Source of the DNA: Chryseobacterium mulctrae | GTDB lineage: Bacteria > Bacteroidota > Bacteroidia > Flavobacteriales > Weeksellaceae | DNA: 64,000 bases | NCBI RefSeq assembly: GCF_006175945.1 | Contig: NZ_VAJL01000001.1 | Coordinates: 1,302,001 to 1,366,000, forward strand | Direction: 5' to 3' | Made by a program: the position numbers and the translations under genes | The notes under the pieces: generated by a model | What the model saw: only the letters and a program-made list of their open reading frames with translations | Databases searched by the model: none | What the model was told of the DNA's origin: nothing | Part shown: positions 33,582 through 43,172 of the stretch, one piece after another | How the letters are laid out: each line of letters opens with the position of its first letter | How positions within the stretch are numbered: position 1 is the stretch's first letter

Positions 33582-35840
33582 ATGAAAAAAATCTCATTAC
33601 TTTCTTTTGGTATTTTCGCATCGTTGCAGTTTGTAAATGCGCAGAATATTTCTTCAAAAAAATGGGCAGACTTGTTCTCTTACAACAATGTTCTGGCGAT
33701 GAAAGAAGATAACGGAAAAATCGTTGCTGCCACAGAAAACGGGATTTTTTATTATACAATTTCAACAGGAGAAATCACAAAACTATCTAAAGCCAATGGT
33801 CTTCATGATGTGAAAATTTCTGCTTTTGATTATAATCCACAAACAAAAATCGGTTTGGTAGGATATCAAAACGGAGCTTTAGATATTATTACTCCACAAG
33901 GTGTAATGTATGTTGTGGATATCCCAATTGCAACAGGATATAACGGAAGCAAAAAAATTAATCACATTTCGATTACCGGAGATCGGGCAACCGTTTCTGT
34001 AGGTTATGGAGTTTCTATTTTTGATTTAAAAAAGAAAGAATTTGCTGATTCTGCTTTCTTCATTAGCGGAGCAGGTATTTTTGAGGCAAGTAATGAAGCT
34101 ACCATTCTTGGAAATAAAGTTTTTGCAGTAACCAATACTGGATTAAAAACCCATGAACTGAATACTACTTTCCCTGTTTTCACAACCTGGACAACAGAAA
34201 TGACTGGAAATTTCACAGATATTGATTCAGAATCTGTTTTAGCTTTTTCATCTGCAACAACAACTTATATTTACAATAACGGAACATCAACTCCTCTTGC
34301 TCAAACTTTTGGAAGCATCAATGATGTAGTTGTTACGTCAAACAATATTATCATTACAGATGGGAGCAGAATTTACACTTATAACACGAATGGAAATTTC
34401 GGTGGAAGTACAAGTGTAGGAGAAGCTTGTAATACCGCAACAACCATCGGCTCTAAAGTATATGGAGGAACTAAAGTATCCGGAGTTAAATCTGATGATA
34501 ATGTAGCATACAAACCAGATGGACCATATTTTAATGATTCTTATAAAATAAGATTATTTAATGATAATCAGCTTTTAGTTTCTACAGGAATTAGAGCAAA
34601 CGGATATAATGATGCTCAGTTTAATCCGAAAAATCCAGGATTTTATTATTTTACCGGAACGGAATGGGTCTACTCATCTTATTTTGTAGGAAGTACAACA
34701 GAATTTAATGTTGTAGATGCATTTCCAGATCCTGTCAATACAAATGAAGTCTTTTTTACCAATTATTATTCTCCTACAGGATATGGTATTTATAAAATGA
34801 AATACAATTCTGGCTCAAAGGACTTCGAATTTTCTAAAAGATACTTAGTTGGTGCAGATAGTCAATATATTAACCGTCCAGTTGGTTTTACTTCTGATGA
34901 TCAGAATAATATTTTTGCAACCATTGCTTTTACTGGCTTAGCAACTAAATCCTCTCTTGCATTATATGACAGAGCTACTGACGATTTTATTATAAAAGAT
35001 TTAAATGTAAGTACAGGTATTCAATATCCTGTTTTTAGTAATGATTTACTGTGGATTCCTATACCAAGAACAGTTAATTTTTTAGTCTACGACACAAAAA
35101 AAACAGCAAGCCTTTCTGATGATACACAGTATTATTTAGATCAATCAAACAATATTCCTGCGAATACAGTTTCTTTTACGATGGATAAATCTGGAGATGC
35201 TTGGGTTGGAACTGAGCTGGGTTTAAGAATACTTCCTAATGCAGCAGCTGAGATTAAAAACGATCCACAATTTGAATCTATTGTCATCGAACAAGGCGGA
35301 CTTGCCGAAGAACTTTTCAGAGATGCTACGATTTTACATATCGAAGTAGATGGCGGAAACCAAAAATGGGTATCTGTAGAAGACGGAGGTGTTTATTATT
35401 TATCTGCAAACGGAGAAAAAACTATAAAATTTTTCAATAAAGATAATTCTCCACTTCCAACGAATACCGTTACCGATATTAAAGTTGATAAAAAAACAGG
35501 CAAAGTTTATTTTGTGACTTTTGACGGAATTGTTACTTACCAAGGTGATGTTGCAGATGTGACTAAAGACTTTGGAAATGTTTTGGTTTATCCGAACCCT
35601 GTGGTTTATTCTCAGTTTAAAGGTAATGTAACTATTAAAGGCTTGGCCGAAAAAACAAACATCAGAATTACTGATGCAGCCGGAAATCTTGTACACTCTG
35701 CAATCGCAAGAACAGGATATTACGAATGGAATCTTAATAACCAGAAAGGAAAAAGAGTGGCTTCGGGAATTTATTTTGTTTTGATGACCAACGAAGACGG
35801 CTCAGATAAAGCTACAGCAAAAATAGCAGTAGTTAATTAA
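33582..35840 (+). CDS. porZ: type IX secretion system protein PorZ
   Basis: 752 residues with a signal peptide (cleavage about residue 20, VNAQ). Beta-propeller blades with repeated DVKISAFDYN, NGALDII and EDGGVYYLSANGE patterns fill the protein, and the last 80 residues are a T9SS type-A sorting domain (VLVYPNPVVYS; GYYEWNLNNQKGKRVASGIY). PorZ is the surface component of the attachment complex that hands A-LPS to PorU for coupling to cargo. The start WADLFSYNNV and the gene order porZ-recO are as expected in Flavobacteriia. Other two-component-regulator propeller proteins have similar repeats, but the CTD and context favour PorZ. Confidence 0.85.
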   Translation: MKKISLLSFGIFASLQFVNAQNISSKKWADLFSYNNVLAMKEDNGKIVAATENGIFYYTISTGEITKLSKANGLHDVKISAFDYNPQTKIGLVGYQNGALDIITPQGVMYVVDIPIATGYNGSKKINHISITGDRATVSVGYGVSIFDLKKKEFADSAFFISGAGIFEASNEATILGNKVFAVTNTGLKTHELNTTFPVFTTWTTEMTGNFTDIDSESVLAFSSATTTYIYNNGTSTPLAQTFGSINDVVVTSNNIIITDGSRIYTYNTNGNFGGSTSVGEACNTATTIGSKVYGGTKVSGVKSDDNVAYKPDGPYFNDSYKIRLFNDNQLLVSTGIRANGYNDAQFNPKNPGFYYFTGTEWVYSSYFVGSTTEFNVVDAFPDPVNTNEVFFTNYYSPTGYGIYKMKYNSGSKDFEFSKRYLVGADSQYINRPVGFTSDDQNNIFATIAFTGLATKSSLALYDRATDDFIIKDLNVSTGIQYPVFSNDLLWIPIPRTVNFLVYDTKKTASLSDDTQYYLDQSNNIPANTVSFTMDKSGDAWVGTELGLRILPNAAAEIKNDPQFESIVIEQGGLAEELFRDATILHIEVDGGNQKWVSVEDGGVYYLSANGEKTIKFFNKDNSPLPTNTVTDIKVDKKTGKVYFVTFDGIVTYQGDVADVTKDFGNVLVYPNPVVYSQFKGNVTIKGLAEKTNIRITDAAGNLVHSAIARTGYYEWNLNNQKGKRVASGIYFVLMTNEDGSDKATAKIAVVN

Positions 35841-36526
35841 TGACTTCACAAGACGGATTCTTACTTTCATACATAAAATATGGAGAAAACGATGCAGTTC
35901 TCCATTGTTTCACCGAAGAAGATGGTTTTCAAACCTATTTTCTAAAAGGAATTTACAGTAAAAAAAATAAGAAAAAAGCATTTTTACTTCCTTTAAATAA
36001 GCTTAATTTTTCTGTTAATGCAGGGAAAAGCAGCGGAATTCAAACCGTTTCAAAATTTGAACTCATAGAAGTAAATGATGTTTACACAGACATCAAAGCC
36101 AATACGGTTATATTTTTTATTGCCGATTTTTTGAATCAGATTTTAAGAAATGAAAATCAAAATCAGATCATCTTTCACACGATTGATGAATTTATCTTTG
36201 AGCTCAATCGGCAAAATTATCGTTCTCACCTTATTCTTTTGGTCAAAATTTTAAAAATCCAGGGTGTTTCCCCACTTTTAGGAGATGGAAATTATTTGGA
36301 TCCCGAAACAGGAACTTTTTCAAACCTTGGAAGCCATCACCTATTCGATAGTGAAAATTCTCTTTTATGGAAATTAATTTTATCCTCTCAAGATCCTTAT
36401 CAAATAAAAATTCCGCAAGCTATGAGAAAAACCTTTTTAGACAGCGTGCTGGTTTATTATCATTACCATATTACCGATTTTAAAACGCCCAATTCACTCG
36501 AAATCATTCAGCAGATTTTCGAATAA
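35840..36526 (+). CDS. recO: DNA repair protein RecO
   Basis: 228 residues. The OB-fold N-terminus is TSQDGFLLSYIKYGENDAVLHCFTEEDG and on, with a basic KKNKKKAFLLPLNKLNF stretch behind it. RecO loads RecA on gapped DNA with RecR. The ATG overlaps the porZ stop by one base (TAATG), which implies translational coupling. Its TAA ends one base before the stop codon of the convergent SDR gene, so the two transcripts must overlap or terminate inside each other's coding regions. Confidence 0.9.
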   Translation: MTSQDGFLLSYIKYGENDAVLHCFTEEDGFQTYFLKGIYSKKNKKKAFLLPLNKLNFSVNAGKSSGIQTVSKFELIEVNDVYTDIKANTVIFFIADFLNQILRNENQNQIIFHTIDEFIFELNRQNYRSHLILLVKILKIQGVSPLLGDGNYLDPETGTFSNLGSHHLFDSENSLLWKLILSSQDPYQIKIPQAMRKTFLDSVLVYYHYHITDFKTPNSLEIIQQIFE

Positions 36527-36527
36527 A

Positions 36528-37337
36528 TTATCCGCCGTTTGAAAAACTTTCCAGACTGGTCATTCCGCCATCTATGAAAATACTCGTTCCGGAAATGTAA
36601 TCTGCAAGATCACTCGCTAAAAATGCTGCCAAATTTCCAACATCTTCAGGTTGACCAATTCTGTTATACGGAATTAACTTCATTAAATCATTCATCGCTT
36701 CCTGAGTTTCCCACGCATCTTTATTAATCGGCGTTTGAATCGCTCCCGGACAAATAGAATTAACTCTAATTTTATCTGCTCCATGTTCCTGAGCCAAAGT
36801 CTGCATCAGCATTTTTATGGCACCTTTACTTGCTGCATAATTCGCATGACCTGCCCAAGGAATAATTTCGTGTACCGAACTGATGTGAATGATTTTTCCA
36901 CAGGCAACAGAACGGGTTGTATCGATTCCCCGGCGGAGAAATTCTTTAATAGCTTCTCTCGAACACAAAAAATGACCCCGAAGATTCACGCCCATTACCG
37001 TATCCCACTCTTCCAAAGTCATATCGATAAATTTGGCATCTTTCTGAATTCCGGCATTATTAATTAAAATATCAACTGTTCCGTATTCTGAAATTACGTC
37101 TGAAAACATTTTTACCACCTGATCTTCTTTAGAAACATCGCATTGGTAAACCATTCCACTTCCGCCGTTTTTCTGAATTTCGTCTAAAACTTTTTGGGCT
37201 TCATCTTTAGATTTTTCAGATGAATGATTGATGATGACTGTTGCTCCTGCCGAAGAGATAGATTTTGCAATTCCGGTTCCGATTCCGCTTGATGCGCCTG
37301 TAACAATGGCAACCTGATTTCTTAATGAAACTTCCAT
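36528..37337 (-). CDS. SDR family oxidoreductase (glucose 1-dehydrogenase-like)
   Basis: 269 residues, a classical short-chain dehydrogenase. The cofactor motif is TGASSGIGTG (residues 13-22), NNAG follows near 95, the catalytic Ser is in IHISSVHEI, and Tyr-Lys are in ANYAASKGAIK. The segment PYNRIGQPEDVGNLAAFLASD is typical of glucose-1-dehydrogenase-like SDRs. NADP preference is suggested but not proven by the loop after the second strand. The true substrate is unknown. It is convergent with recO. Confidence 0.9.
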   Translation of the reverse strand: MEVSLRNQVAIVTGASSGIGTGIAKSISSAGATVIINHSSEKSKDEAQKVLDEIQKNGGSGMVYQCDVSKEDQVVKMFSDVISEYGTVDILINNAGIQKDAKFIDMTLEEWDTVMGVNLRGHFLCSREAIKEFLRRGIDTTRSVACGKIIHISSVHEIIPWAGHANYAASKGAIKMLMQTLAQEHGADKIRVNSICPGAIQTPINKDAWETQEAMNDLMKLIPYNRIGQPEDVGNLAAFLASDLADYISGTSIFIDGGMTSLESFSNGG

Positions 37338-37405
37338 ATTTTGATTTTAATGATGTTTAAAACCAATTGAAAGTATCACGCCAAACTGACTGTTTGATTT
37401 TTAAA

Positions 37406-37891
37406 TTAATCTAAAATTTTAGACATCACAAACTGAGGTCCACTTCTTCCGTCTATCTTTTTGCCGGCATAAACATATCCTTTTTTCGCATAAATTTGAA
37501 AAGCAAAATCATTTCTTTCATTAACTGACAAGACAATTTCATTGCAATCTTTAAAATGTTCTTTAATAAAATCATCCAGCACAATCATCACAGATTTACC
37601 AATTCCTTTTCCCTGAAATTCAGGATTTATAGACAACGATCGAAGTAAAACCGAATTGTGATTATCAGTTAATTCTAATTTATCATTCCCAAAATCTAGC
37701 ACGCAAAAACCTGTTACTTTTTCATCAGAAAAAATAGTAATCGGGTAAGCAAAAAAATCGTCATTTTGATTTCTTGCTTCAATTCTTTCCAAAGCTTGAT
37801 TTGGCAAAGCTGAAAACTGCGCCTGAATTTCATCAAGCTCATAATTTAATTCAGATAAATCTTTCGTTTTAAAAAACTGTAAATCAACCAT
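37406..37891 (-). CDS. GNAT family N-acetyltransferase
   Basis: 161 residues with one GNAT fold. Motif A is SINPEFQGKGIGKSVMIVLDDF and motif B ends NERNDFAFQIYAKKGYVYAG. The N-terminal 40 residues form the substrate loop. The acceptor is unknown. It ends only 3 bp before the DUF1684 gene on the same strand, so it is likely co-transcribed with that gene and possibly the next one. Confidence 0.88.
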   Translation of the reverse strand: MVDLQFFKTKDLSELNYELDEIQAQFSALPNQALERIEARNQNDDFFAYPITIFSDEKVTGFCVLDFGNDKLELTDNHNSVLLRSLSINPEFQGKGIGKSVMIVLDDFIKEHFKDCNEIVLSVNERNDFAFQIYAKKGYVYAGKKIDGRSGPQFVMSKILD

Positions 37892-37894
37892 AAT

Positions 37895-38566
37895 TTAATG
37901 ATGATAAATATCGTTGTACATTACGCCCGCTTTTATTTCTACCGGAAGTTTATTTTCTTCAGGAACAATCGGGCAATTGTAATCATAAGCATTATAGGCA
38001 CAGAAAGGTTGATAAGACTGATTAAAATCTAACACAATCGTGTTGCCTTTCGGTATTTTTAAATCCATGTATTTTCCTCCGCCATAAGTTTCTTTTTGAT
38101 TGGTTTCATCACGAAAAGGTAAGAAAAGATGATCCTTATATTTTTCCATTCTCATCAGATCTAAACTTTGATAGATCGTTAAAGTATAAGATTTTCCGTC
38201 AATCGTAAAATGAGCTTTCCCAAATTCCTGATATGATTTTGATTTTCCTGAAGAAGTGGGTAAATCAAAAGGTTCAGGGTTTTCATTTTTAACAAAATCA
38301 GCAGTTACACGGTATTTCAAGTCGATAGGAAAGAAAGGATGTGCCTTAAAATTTTTAAAATTATCACCTCTTAAAGGACTTTCTTTTGGATTTAAATATT
38401 CCTTATTCAAATCTTTCTGAAATTTTTCTATTTCAAGTTTTTCAGGATCTGAACTTGTATGAATAATTGATTTTCTTTCAGACTTCTTAAAGTTCGATAA
38501 TTTCTTTTTCTGAGAAAACACAAGAAGTGGAAAGATAGCCAAGAGTACAAATATAATTTTCTTCAT
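37895..38566 (-). CDS. DUF1684 family secreted protein
   Basis: 223 residues with a signal peptide (MKKIIFVLLAIFPLLVFSQ). The mature part matches DUF1684: GKAHFTIDGKSYTLTIYQS, LFLPFRDETNQKETYGGGKYMDL, LDFNQSYQPFCAYN and YNCPIVPEENKLPV with its two cysteines. The function is unknown for the family; a cupin-like beta fold is likely. It is upstream of the GNAT gene on the same strand. Confidence 0.85.
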   Translation of the reverse strand: MKKIIFVLLAIFPLLVFSQKKKLSNFKKSERKSIIHTSSDPEKLEIEKFQKDLNKEYLNPKESPLRGDNFKNFKAHPFFPIDLKYRVTADFVKNENPEPFDLPTSSGKSKSYQEFGKAHFTIDGKSYTLTIYQSLDLMRMEKYKDHLFLPFRDETNQKETYGGGKYMDLKIPKGNTIVLDFNQSYQPFCAYNAYDYNCPIVPEENKLPVEIKAGVMYNDIYHH

Positions 38567-38632
38567 TTTAGTTTAATTAATTGGTAAAAGATTTTTCATT
38601 CTTCCTGATTTCATTGGAAATGGCAGAAAATT

Positions 38633-39025
38633 TTATTCTGAAATTTTTATGCGGTAAATATCTGATGAATTTCTTTTGATAGATTTCACAAAAAAACCAC
38701 CTTCTTCCGGAATTATTTCTTTAAAATCAAAGCTTTTGCAATCTTTTGGTAAGCCTGAAAACACTAATGTAAACCAAAAATCTTTCATAAACGGAACAAC
38801 CGTCCAGTTCGGGTAAATAGTAATATTTTCAGCGTGAATCAGTTTACTTTTGTGACTTGAGCTATTATCAACAAGGTAAGTGGTATTCCAAATTCTGATT
38901 AAATTTCCCAAAAACGGTGACGCAGGAAAACAGCAATGTACAATCACCTGCTTTTCTTCTTCAATTTTCGTTTGAAGAGCTTCAAGGATTTCCTTCGCAA
39001 TAATCGGTTTTGAAATAACTTCCAT
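38633..39025 (-). CDS. hypothetical protein
   Basis: 130 residues from the ATG at 39025 (MEVISKPIIAKEILEAL). The frame continues 14 codons upstream through the inverted repeat behind mqo, which is unlikely to be coding, so this inner start is preferred. The sequence is compact alpha/beta, with IVHCCFPASPFLGNLIRIW and YPNWTVVPFMKDFWFTLVF; it has no signal peptide. Two adjacent cysteines at about residues 31-32 stand out. No family was recognised with confidence. Confidence 0.55.
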   Translation of the reverse strand: MEVISKPIIAKEILEALQTKIEEEKQVIVHCCFPASPFLGNLIRIWNTTYLVDNSSSHKSKLIHAENITIYPNWTVVPFMKDFWFTLVFSGLPKDCKSFDFKEIIPEEGGFFVKSIKRNSSDIYRIKISE

Positions 39026-39050
39026 CTTGGTATGAGTAATGATTAATTGA

Positions 39051-39094
39051 TAATGGGTAATAAGCAACTTTGCAAAATTACTTATTACCCATTA
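39051..39094 (-). terminator. hairpin downstream of mqo
   Basis: TAATGGGTAATAAG / CTTATTACCCATTA, a perfect 14-bp inverted repeat with a 16-nt loop, in the gap after the mqo stop at 39109 (minus strand). Low complexity (repeats of TAATAAG-like text) is typical of intergenic DNA in this group. It may be a terminator or a dispersed repeat. Confidence 0.5.
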
Positions 39095-39108
39095 CTTATC
39101 ACTTATAT

Positions 39109-40614
39109 TTAATGCTTAAGCTCTAATTTTTCTTTGCTGTGAGCTCTCATTCTTTTTGCCAGTTCAGGATTTTCGGATAATTTTTGTCCGTATGACGGGA
39201 TCATTTCCAACAATTTATCTTTCCATTCTCCTTTTAATTTTTCAGGGAAACATTTTTCTAAAACATTCAACATTGCAAAAACTGCAGTTGATGCTCCCGG
39301 AGAAGCTCCTAAAAGTGAAGCAATCGTTCCTTTATCGTTTACAACAACCTCGGTTCCGAATTCTAATTTACCTCCTAATTTATCATCTTTTTTGATGATC
39401 TGAACACGTTGTCCGGCAACTTTCAGTTCCCAGTCTTCTTCTTTTGCATCTTTTACAAATTCTCTTAAATGTTGTATTCTTTGAGCTTTTGTCATCGCAA
39501 CCTGCTGAATCAGATATTTTGTCAACGGAATATTGTGCCACCAAGCTCCGAATAAAGAGCGGAGATTTTTGGTATTGACACTTTCGGGTAAATCAAGATA
39601 GCTTCCTTCTTTCAAAAATTTCGTTGAAAAACCAGCAAAAGGACCAAAAAGCAATGCTTTTTTACCATCAATAATTCTCAAATCCAAATGCGGAACAGAC
39701 ATTGGCGGTGCATCAACTGTTGCTTGAGTATAAACTTTTGCCTGATGTTGCGCTACCAATTCCTGATTATGCGTGACCAACCATTCCCCAGAAACCGGAA
39801 AACCGCCGTAACCTTCACTTTCTTTAATATCTGAACTATCGAGCAAAGGCAATGCATAACCTCCTGCTCCAATAAAAACAAAATCTGCAACAACTTCCTG
39901 TTTATGATTGTTGATGCGATCTTTTACTTTCATTTCCCATTTTCCGTTTTCTCTGGGATCGATATCTTTCACTTCGTGATACAAGAAAACTTCTACATGA
40001 GAATCTTCCACAAGATGGCGTCCCATTTTTCGGGTCAACGTTCCAAAATTGACATCGGTTCCGATATTCATTTTAGTAGCTGCCAAAACTTCAGACTGAT
40101 TTCTTTTGCTCATTACCAAAGGAATCCATTCTCTTAACGTATCATGATTGGTAGAAAATTCCATTTCTGAAAACAGAGGTGAATTTTTCATTGCTTCGTG
40201 TCTTTTTCTAAGATATTCTGCATCTTTTTCACCAAAAACCAAACTCATGTGAGCACAAGAATTAATAAATTCCTGAGGATTCTGAATGTATTTTTTGTCA
40301 ACTAAATAAGACCAAAACTGTTTTGAAATTTCAAACTGTTCTGCAATTTTTTCAGCTTTTGAAATATCTATACTCCCATCTTCTTTTTCTGGTGTATAAT
40401 TGAGTTCACAAAATGCAGAGTGACCAGTTCCTGCATTGTTCCATGCAGCGGTACTTTCTTTGGCAAATCTTCCCAGCCTTTCGAAAATAGCAATATCTAA
40501 ATTTGGATCAAACTCGTGAAGTAAAGTGGCTAAAGTAACACTCATAATTCCGCCTCCTATAAGCACTACATCATATTTTGGCTTAGGCGTTCTGTTGGTA
40601 ATTGCGTGTGGCAT
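39109..40614 (-). CDS. mqo: malate:quinone oxidoreductase
   Basis: 501 residues, full-length Mqo. The FAD-binding Rossmann motif is VVLIGGGIMSVTLATLL, followed by ERLGRFAKESTAAWNNAGTG. VFIGAGGYALPLL and PHLDLRIIDGKKALLFGPFAGFSTKFL are the conserved central and late blocks. The enzyme oxidises malate to oxaloacetate and passes electrons to the quinone pool, at the inner face of the membrane. There is no membrane segment, as expected. It is a single gene between a terminator-like hairpin and gpsA. Confidence 0.97.
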   Translation of the reverse strand: MPHAITNRTPKPKYDVVLIGGGIMSVTLATLLHEFDPNLDIAIFERLGRFAKESTAAWNNAGTGHSAFCELNYTPEKEDGSIDISKAEKIAEQFEISKQFWSYLVDKKYIQNPQEFINSCAHMSLVFGEKDAEYLRKRHEAMKNSPLFSEMEFSTNHDTLREWIPLVMSKRNQSEVLAATKMNIGTDVNFGTLTRKMGRHLVEDSHVEVFLYHEVKDIDPRENGKWEMKVKDRINNHKQEVVADFVFIGAGGYALPLLDSSDIKESEGYGGFPVSGEWLVTHNQELVAQHQAKVYTQATVDAPPMSVPHLDLRIIDGKKALLFGPFAGFSTKFLKEGSYLDLPESVNTKNLRSLFGAWWHNIPLTKYLIQQVAMTKAQRIQHLREFVKDAKEEDWELKVAGQRVQIIKKDDKLGGKLEFGTEVVVNDKGTIASLLGASPGASTAVFAMLNVLEKCFPEKLKGEWKDKLLEMIPSYGQKLSENPELAKRMRAHSKEKLELKH

Positions 40615-40765
40615 TGCGTGAATTTTAATACGAATTTCGGGAAAAGTTTTAGATTAAAATAAGATTTAACTATTTAATTCTGTGCCGAAAATAAAATTAT
40701 TATCAGCCCAGCGAAGACGATGGAAATTATCAATTTCAAATAATAGAAGCGATATATTTAACAAA

Positions 40766-40794
40766 AAAGCATCAATGAAAATCATTGATGCTTT
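40766..40794 (-). terminator. terminator after gpsA
   Basis: AAAGCATCAATGA / TCATTGATGCTTT, a 13-bp stem with a 3-nt loop, followed on the minus strand by T-rich sequence. It lies 25 bp after the gpsA stop. Confidence 0.8.
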
Positions 40795-40818
40795 ATGTAT
40801 TTTTAGATGAAATTAATT

Positions 40819-41859
40819 CTAATTCAGCTTTGCTGTTAGTTTTTTAAATTGTTTTTCAGCATTTTTACCTTCATACAAAATTCCGTAAACGGTATCAATA
40901 ATCGGTAATTCCAGTTTTTTCTGTTTTGCTGTTTTGTAAATAGAATCTGCAGCATAATATCCTTCTGCAACCATGTTCATCGACTGAATCGCAGATTTTA
41001 CGGTATATCCTTTTCCGATAAGATTTCCTAAATTTCTGTTTCTTGAAAACAATGAATATGCTGTAACCAGTAAATCTCCCAAATAAGCACTTTCGTTAAC
41101 ATCTCTTGGAGCCTCATAAATCGCTTCAAGGAAAGTTTCCATCTCTCTAATCGCATTCGATACAAAAACAGCCGTAAAGTTATCACCATACCCCAAACCA
41201 CTTGCAATACCGGCTCCGATTGCGAAAATATTTTTAAGAATCGCACTGTATTCGTTACCTAAAATATCTTTGCTGGAATTTACTTTGATGAAATCTGAAT
41301 TGAAAATATTAACCAGTTTTTCAGAAACTTCGTCTTCCACAGTTGCCACCGTAAGATAAGAAAGTCTTTCCATTGCAACCTCTTCAGCGTGACACGGTCC
41401 TGCAATGACTGCCTGATTTCTGAATCCTATCTGAAATTCTTCTTTTAAATAATGTGCAACCACATCGTTCACTTTTGGAATAATCCCTTTAATTGCAGAA
41501 ACAAAAATTTTGTCTTTATACTCACACGTCATTTTATCTAAAGTATCTGAAAGATAAATAGATGGAGTTGCCAAAACAACAACATCACAAGCTGTCACCA
41601 ACTCGTTGACATCAGTTGTTAATTTTAAATTTTTAAGATTGAAATTAACTGCCGTAAGATATGTAGGATTGTGCCCACGCAGTTCAATTGCTCCTTTTAC
41701 AAACTCATTTCTAACACACCAATGCACGGTTTTGCAATTTTCAACAAGCATTTTTACAATTGCTGTTGCAAAACTTCCGCTACCAACAACGCCAACTGCA
41801 ACGTCATTTTTGGTTTTTTTAGAAGTAGAAGATTCTGAGTTGGTTTTCTTTTTCGCCAT
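40819..41859 (-). CDS. gpsA: glycerol-3-phosphate dehydrogenase [NAD(P)+]
   Basis: 346 residues. The NAD(P)-binding motif is GVVGSGSFATAIVKML near residue 23, then VVLATPSIYLSDTL, the conserved VIAGPCHAEEV and the catalytic-lysine region NEYSAILKNIFAIGAGIASGL. An extra Lys/Ser-rich N-terminal tail of about 20 residues precedes the fold. The enzyme makes sn-glycerol-3-phosphate for phospholipid synthesis. A TATATTTG box (minus strand, 41877-41884) is the likely -7 element. Confidence 0.95.
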   Translation of the reverse strand: MAKKKTNSESSTSKKTKNDVAVGVVGSGSFATAIVKMLVENCKTVHWCVRNEFVKGAIELRGHNPTYLTAVNFNLKNLKLTTDVNELVTACDVVVLATPSIYLSDTLDKMTCEYKDKIFVSAIKGIIPKVNDVVAHYLKEEFQIGFRNQAVIAGPCHAEEVAMERLSYLTVATVEDEVSEKLVNIFNSDFIKVNSSKDILGNEYSAILKNIFAIGAGIASGLGYGDNFTAVFVSNAIREMETFLEAIYEAPRDVNESAYLGDLLVTAYSLFSRNRNLGNLIGKGYTVKSAIQSMNMVAEGYYAADSIYKTAKQKKLELPIIDTVYGILYEGKNAEKQFKKLTAKLN

Positions 41860-42083
41860 AATTGAAATGTGATTTGCAAATATATTAAAACCGAGAAATA
41901 TCGAAACTTTATATCACCCAACATCAATCATTTTTTGAAAAATTTAACACTCTTGCACAATTAAATATCTAAAAATACGTTTATTACAATAATTTCTAAA
42001 TTTTTGTTAAGAATAATGCTTAAAGTTTATTTTTACCTAAATTTGCACCCTTAAAACCTTTTTAAATTCTAAGAGAAAGAAAA

Positions 42084-43094
42084 ATGAAGAAATTTTTAGG
42101 CAGCAAAAAGAAAGTAACTGTTCTTATTGGAGGACTTTTACTGATCGTTTTTGCACAAAGTATTTTCATTGCCAAATTGTTTTCGGAGAAAGATGACAAA
42201 AACTATGAAGTAAATTTGGTAAAAATAAATACAGAAAAAGACAGCGTTGATTATCTGAAAATGAAAACAGATCTTGGCTTGGTAGATCAAACGGTTTCTC
42301 AACTGAATTCTTTTCTAAAATCAAAAGATATTAAGAACGAAAAGTTGATGGTTCTTGATAACGACAGTATTTCAAACTCAATTTATCTGGCAAAACAATC
42401 AAACAGATACAGCCAATATCTGATGGATCTGCAGAAAAAACTGATGCAGGTTCCTTTAGGAATGCCTACTGAAGGGTATATTTCATCTAACTTTGGAATC
42501 AGAAAAAATCCTATTCCTTTTAAAACAGTTTATGCGTCTGTAAAACCTACTTCAGCTCCAGTCGCTGTCGCAGCAACTCCAAAACCTGAAGTAAAAGCTG
42601 AACCGGTAGAAAAAATTATAGAAGTAACCGACAGTTACGGAAACAAGAGAGAAATAAAAGTGATGGTGACTCCAAAAACAGCAAGTACAACTTCTGCTGC
42701 ACCAACAACTTCAAATGCTAAAAATGTAGCTGTTTCTAAAGCTCCAACAGAAAAAAACAATCCTCCTGCAGAAGCTGATCAAATGCAGTTTCACAAAGGT
42801 TTGGATATTGCCGTTCCTTTCGGATCTGATGTTGTTGCAACTGCAGCCGGAACTGTAATTTTCTCAGGACAGAAAGGTGGTTATGGAAACTGCGTCATTG
42901 TATCTCACGGAAACGGATTGGCAACACTTTACGGTCACCTTTCACAATTGGTTGCAAAAACCAATGAGAAAGTGAAAGTTGGGCAAGTGATTGCAAAATC
43001 AGGGAATTCAGGACGTTCTACAGGACCGCATTTGCATTATGAAGTACACAAAAACAATGCTCCGGTAAATCCGAAGTTGTTTATGAGTTTATAA
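42084..43094 (+). CDS. M23 family metallopeptidase (peptidoglycan endopeptidase)
   Basis: 336 residues. An N-terminal membrane anchor (VTVLIGGLLLIVFAQSIFIA, about residues 12-31) is followed by a helical/coiled region with many Lys and Ser, and a low-complexity Pro/Ala/Lys linker (about 150-230). The C-terminal LytM domain has the zinc ligands His237 and Asp241 (HKGLDIAVPFG) and His316, His318 (PHLHYEVH). It probably cuts peptidoglycan cross-links outside the inner membrane. It has a TAAATTTG -7-like box at 42038-42045 and is followed by a strong terminator. Confidence 0.92.
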   Translation: MKKFLGSKKKVTVLIGGLLLIVFAQSIFIAKLFSEKDDKNYEVNLVKINTEKDSVDYLKMKTDLGLVDQTVSQLNSFLKSKDIKNEKLMVLDNDSISNSIYLAKQSNRYSQYLMDLQKKLMQVPLGMPTEGYISSNFGIRKNPIPFKTVYASVKPTSAPVAVAATPKPEVKAEPVEKIIEVTDSYGNKREIKVMVTPKTASTTSAAPTTSNAKNVAVSKAPTEKNNPPAEADQMQFHKGLDIAVPFGSDVVATAAGTVIFSGQKGGYGNCVIVSHGNGLATLYGHLSQLVAKTNEKVKVGQVIAKSGNSGRSTGPHLHYEVHKNNAPVNPKLFMSL

Positions 43095-43111
43095 AATAAT
43101 TTATTTGTATA

Positions 43112-43150
43112 AAAGTTTCGGAGGCACCTTTGGTACCGCCGAAACTTTTT
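43112..43150 (+). terminator. terminator after the M23 peptidase gene
   Basis: AAAAGTTTCGG / CCGAAACTTTT, an 11-bp outer stem, with an inner hairpin GGCACC/GGTACC around TTT, then TTTTTA. It lies 17 bp after the stop at 43094. Confidence 0.85.
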
Positions 43151-43172
43151 TTTATTTATTGGATCGGTTTTC

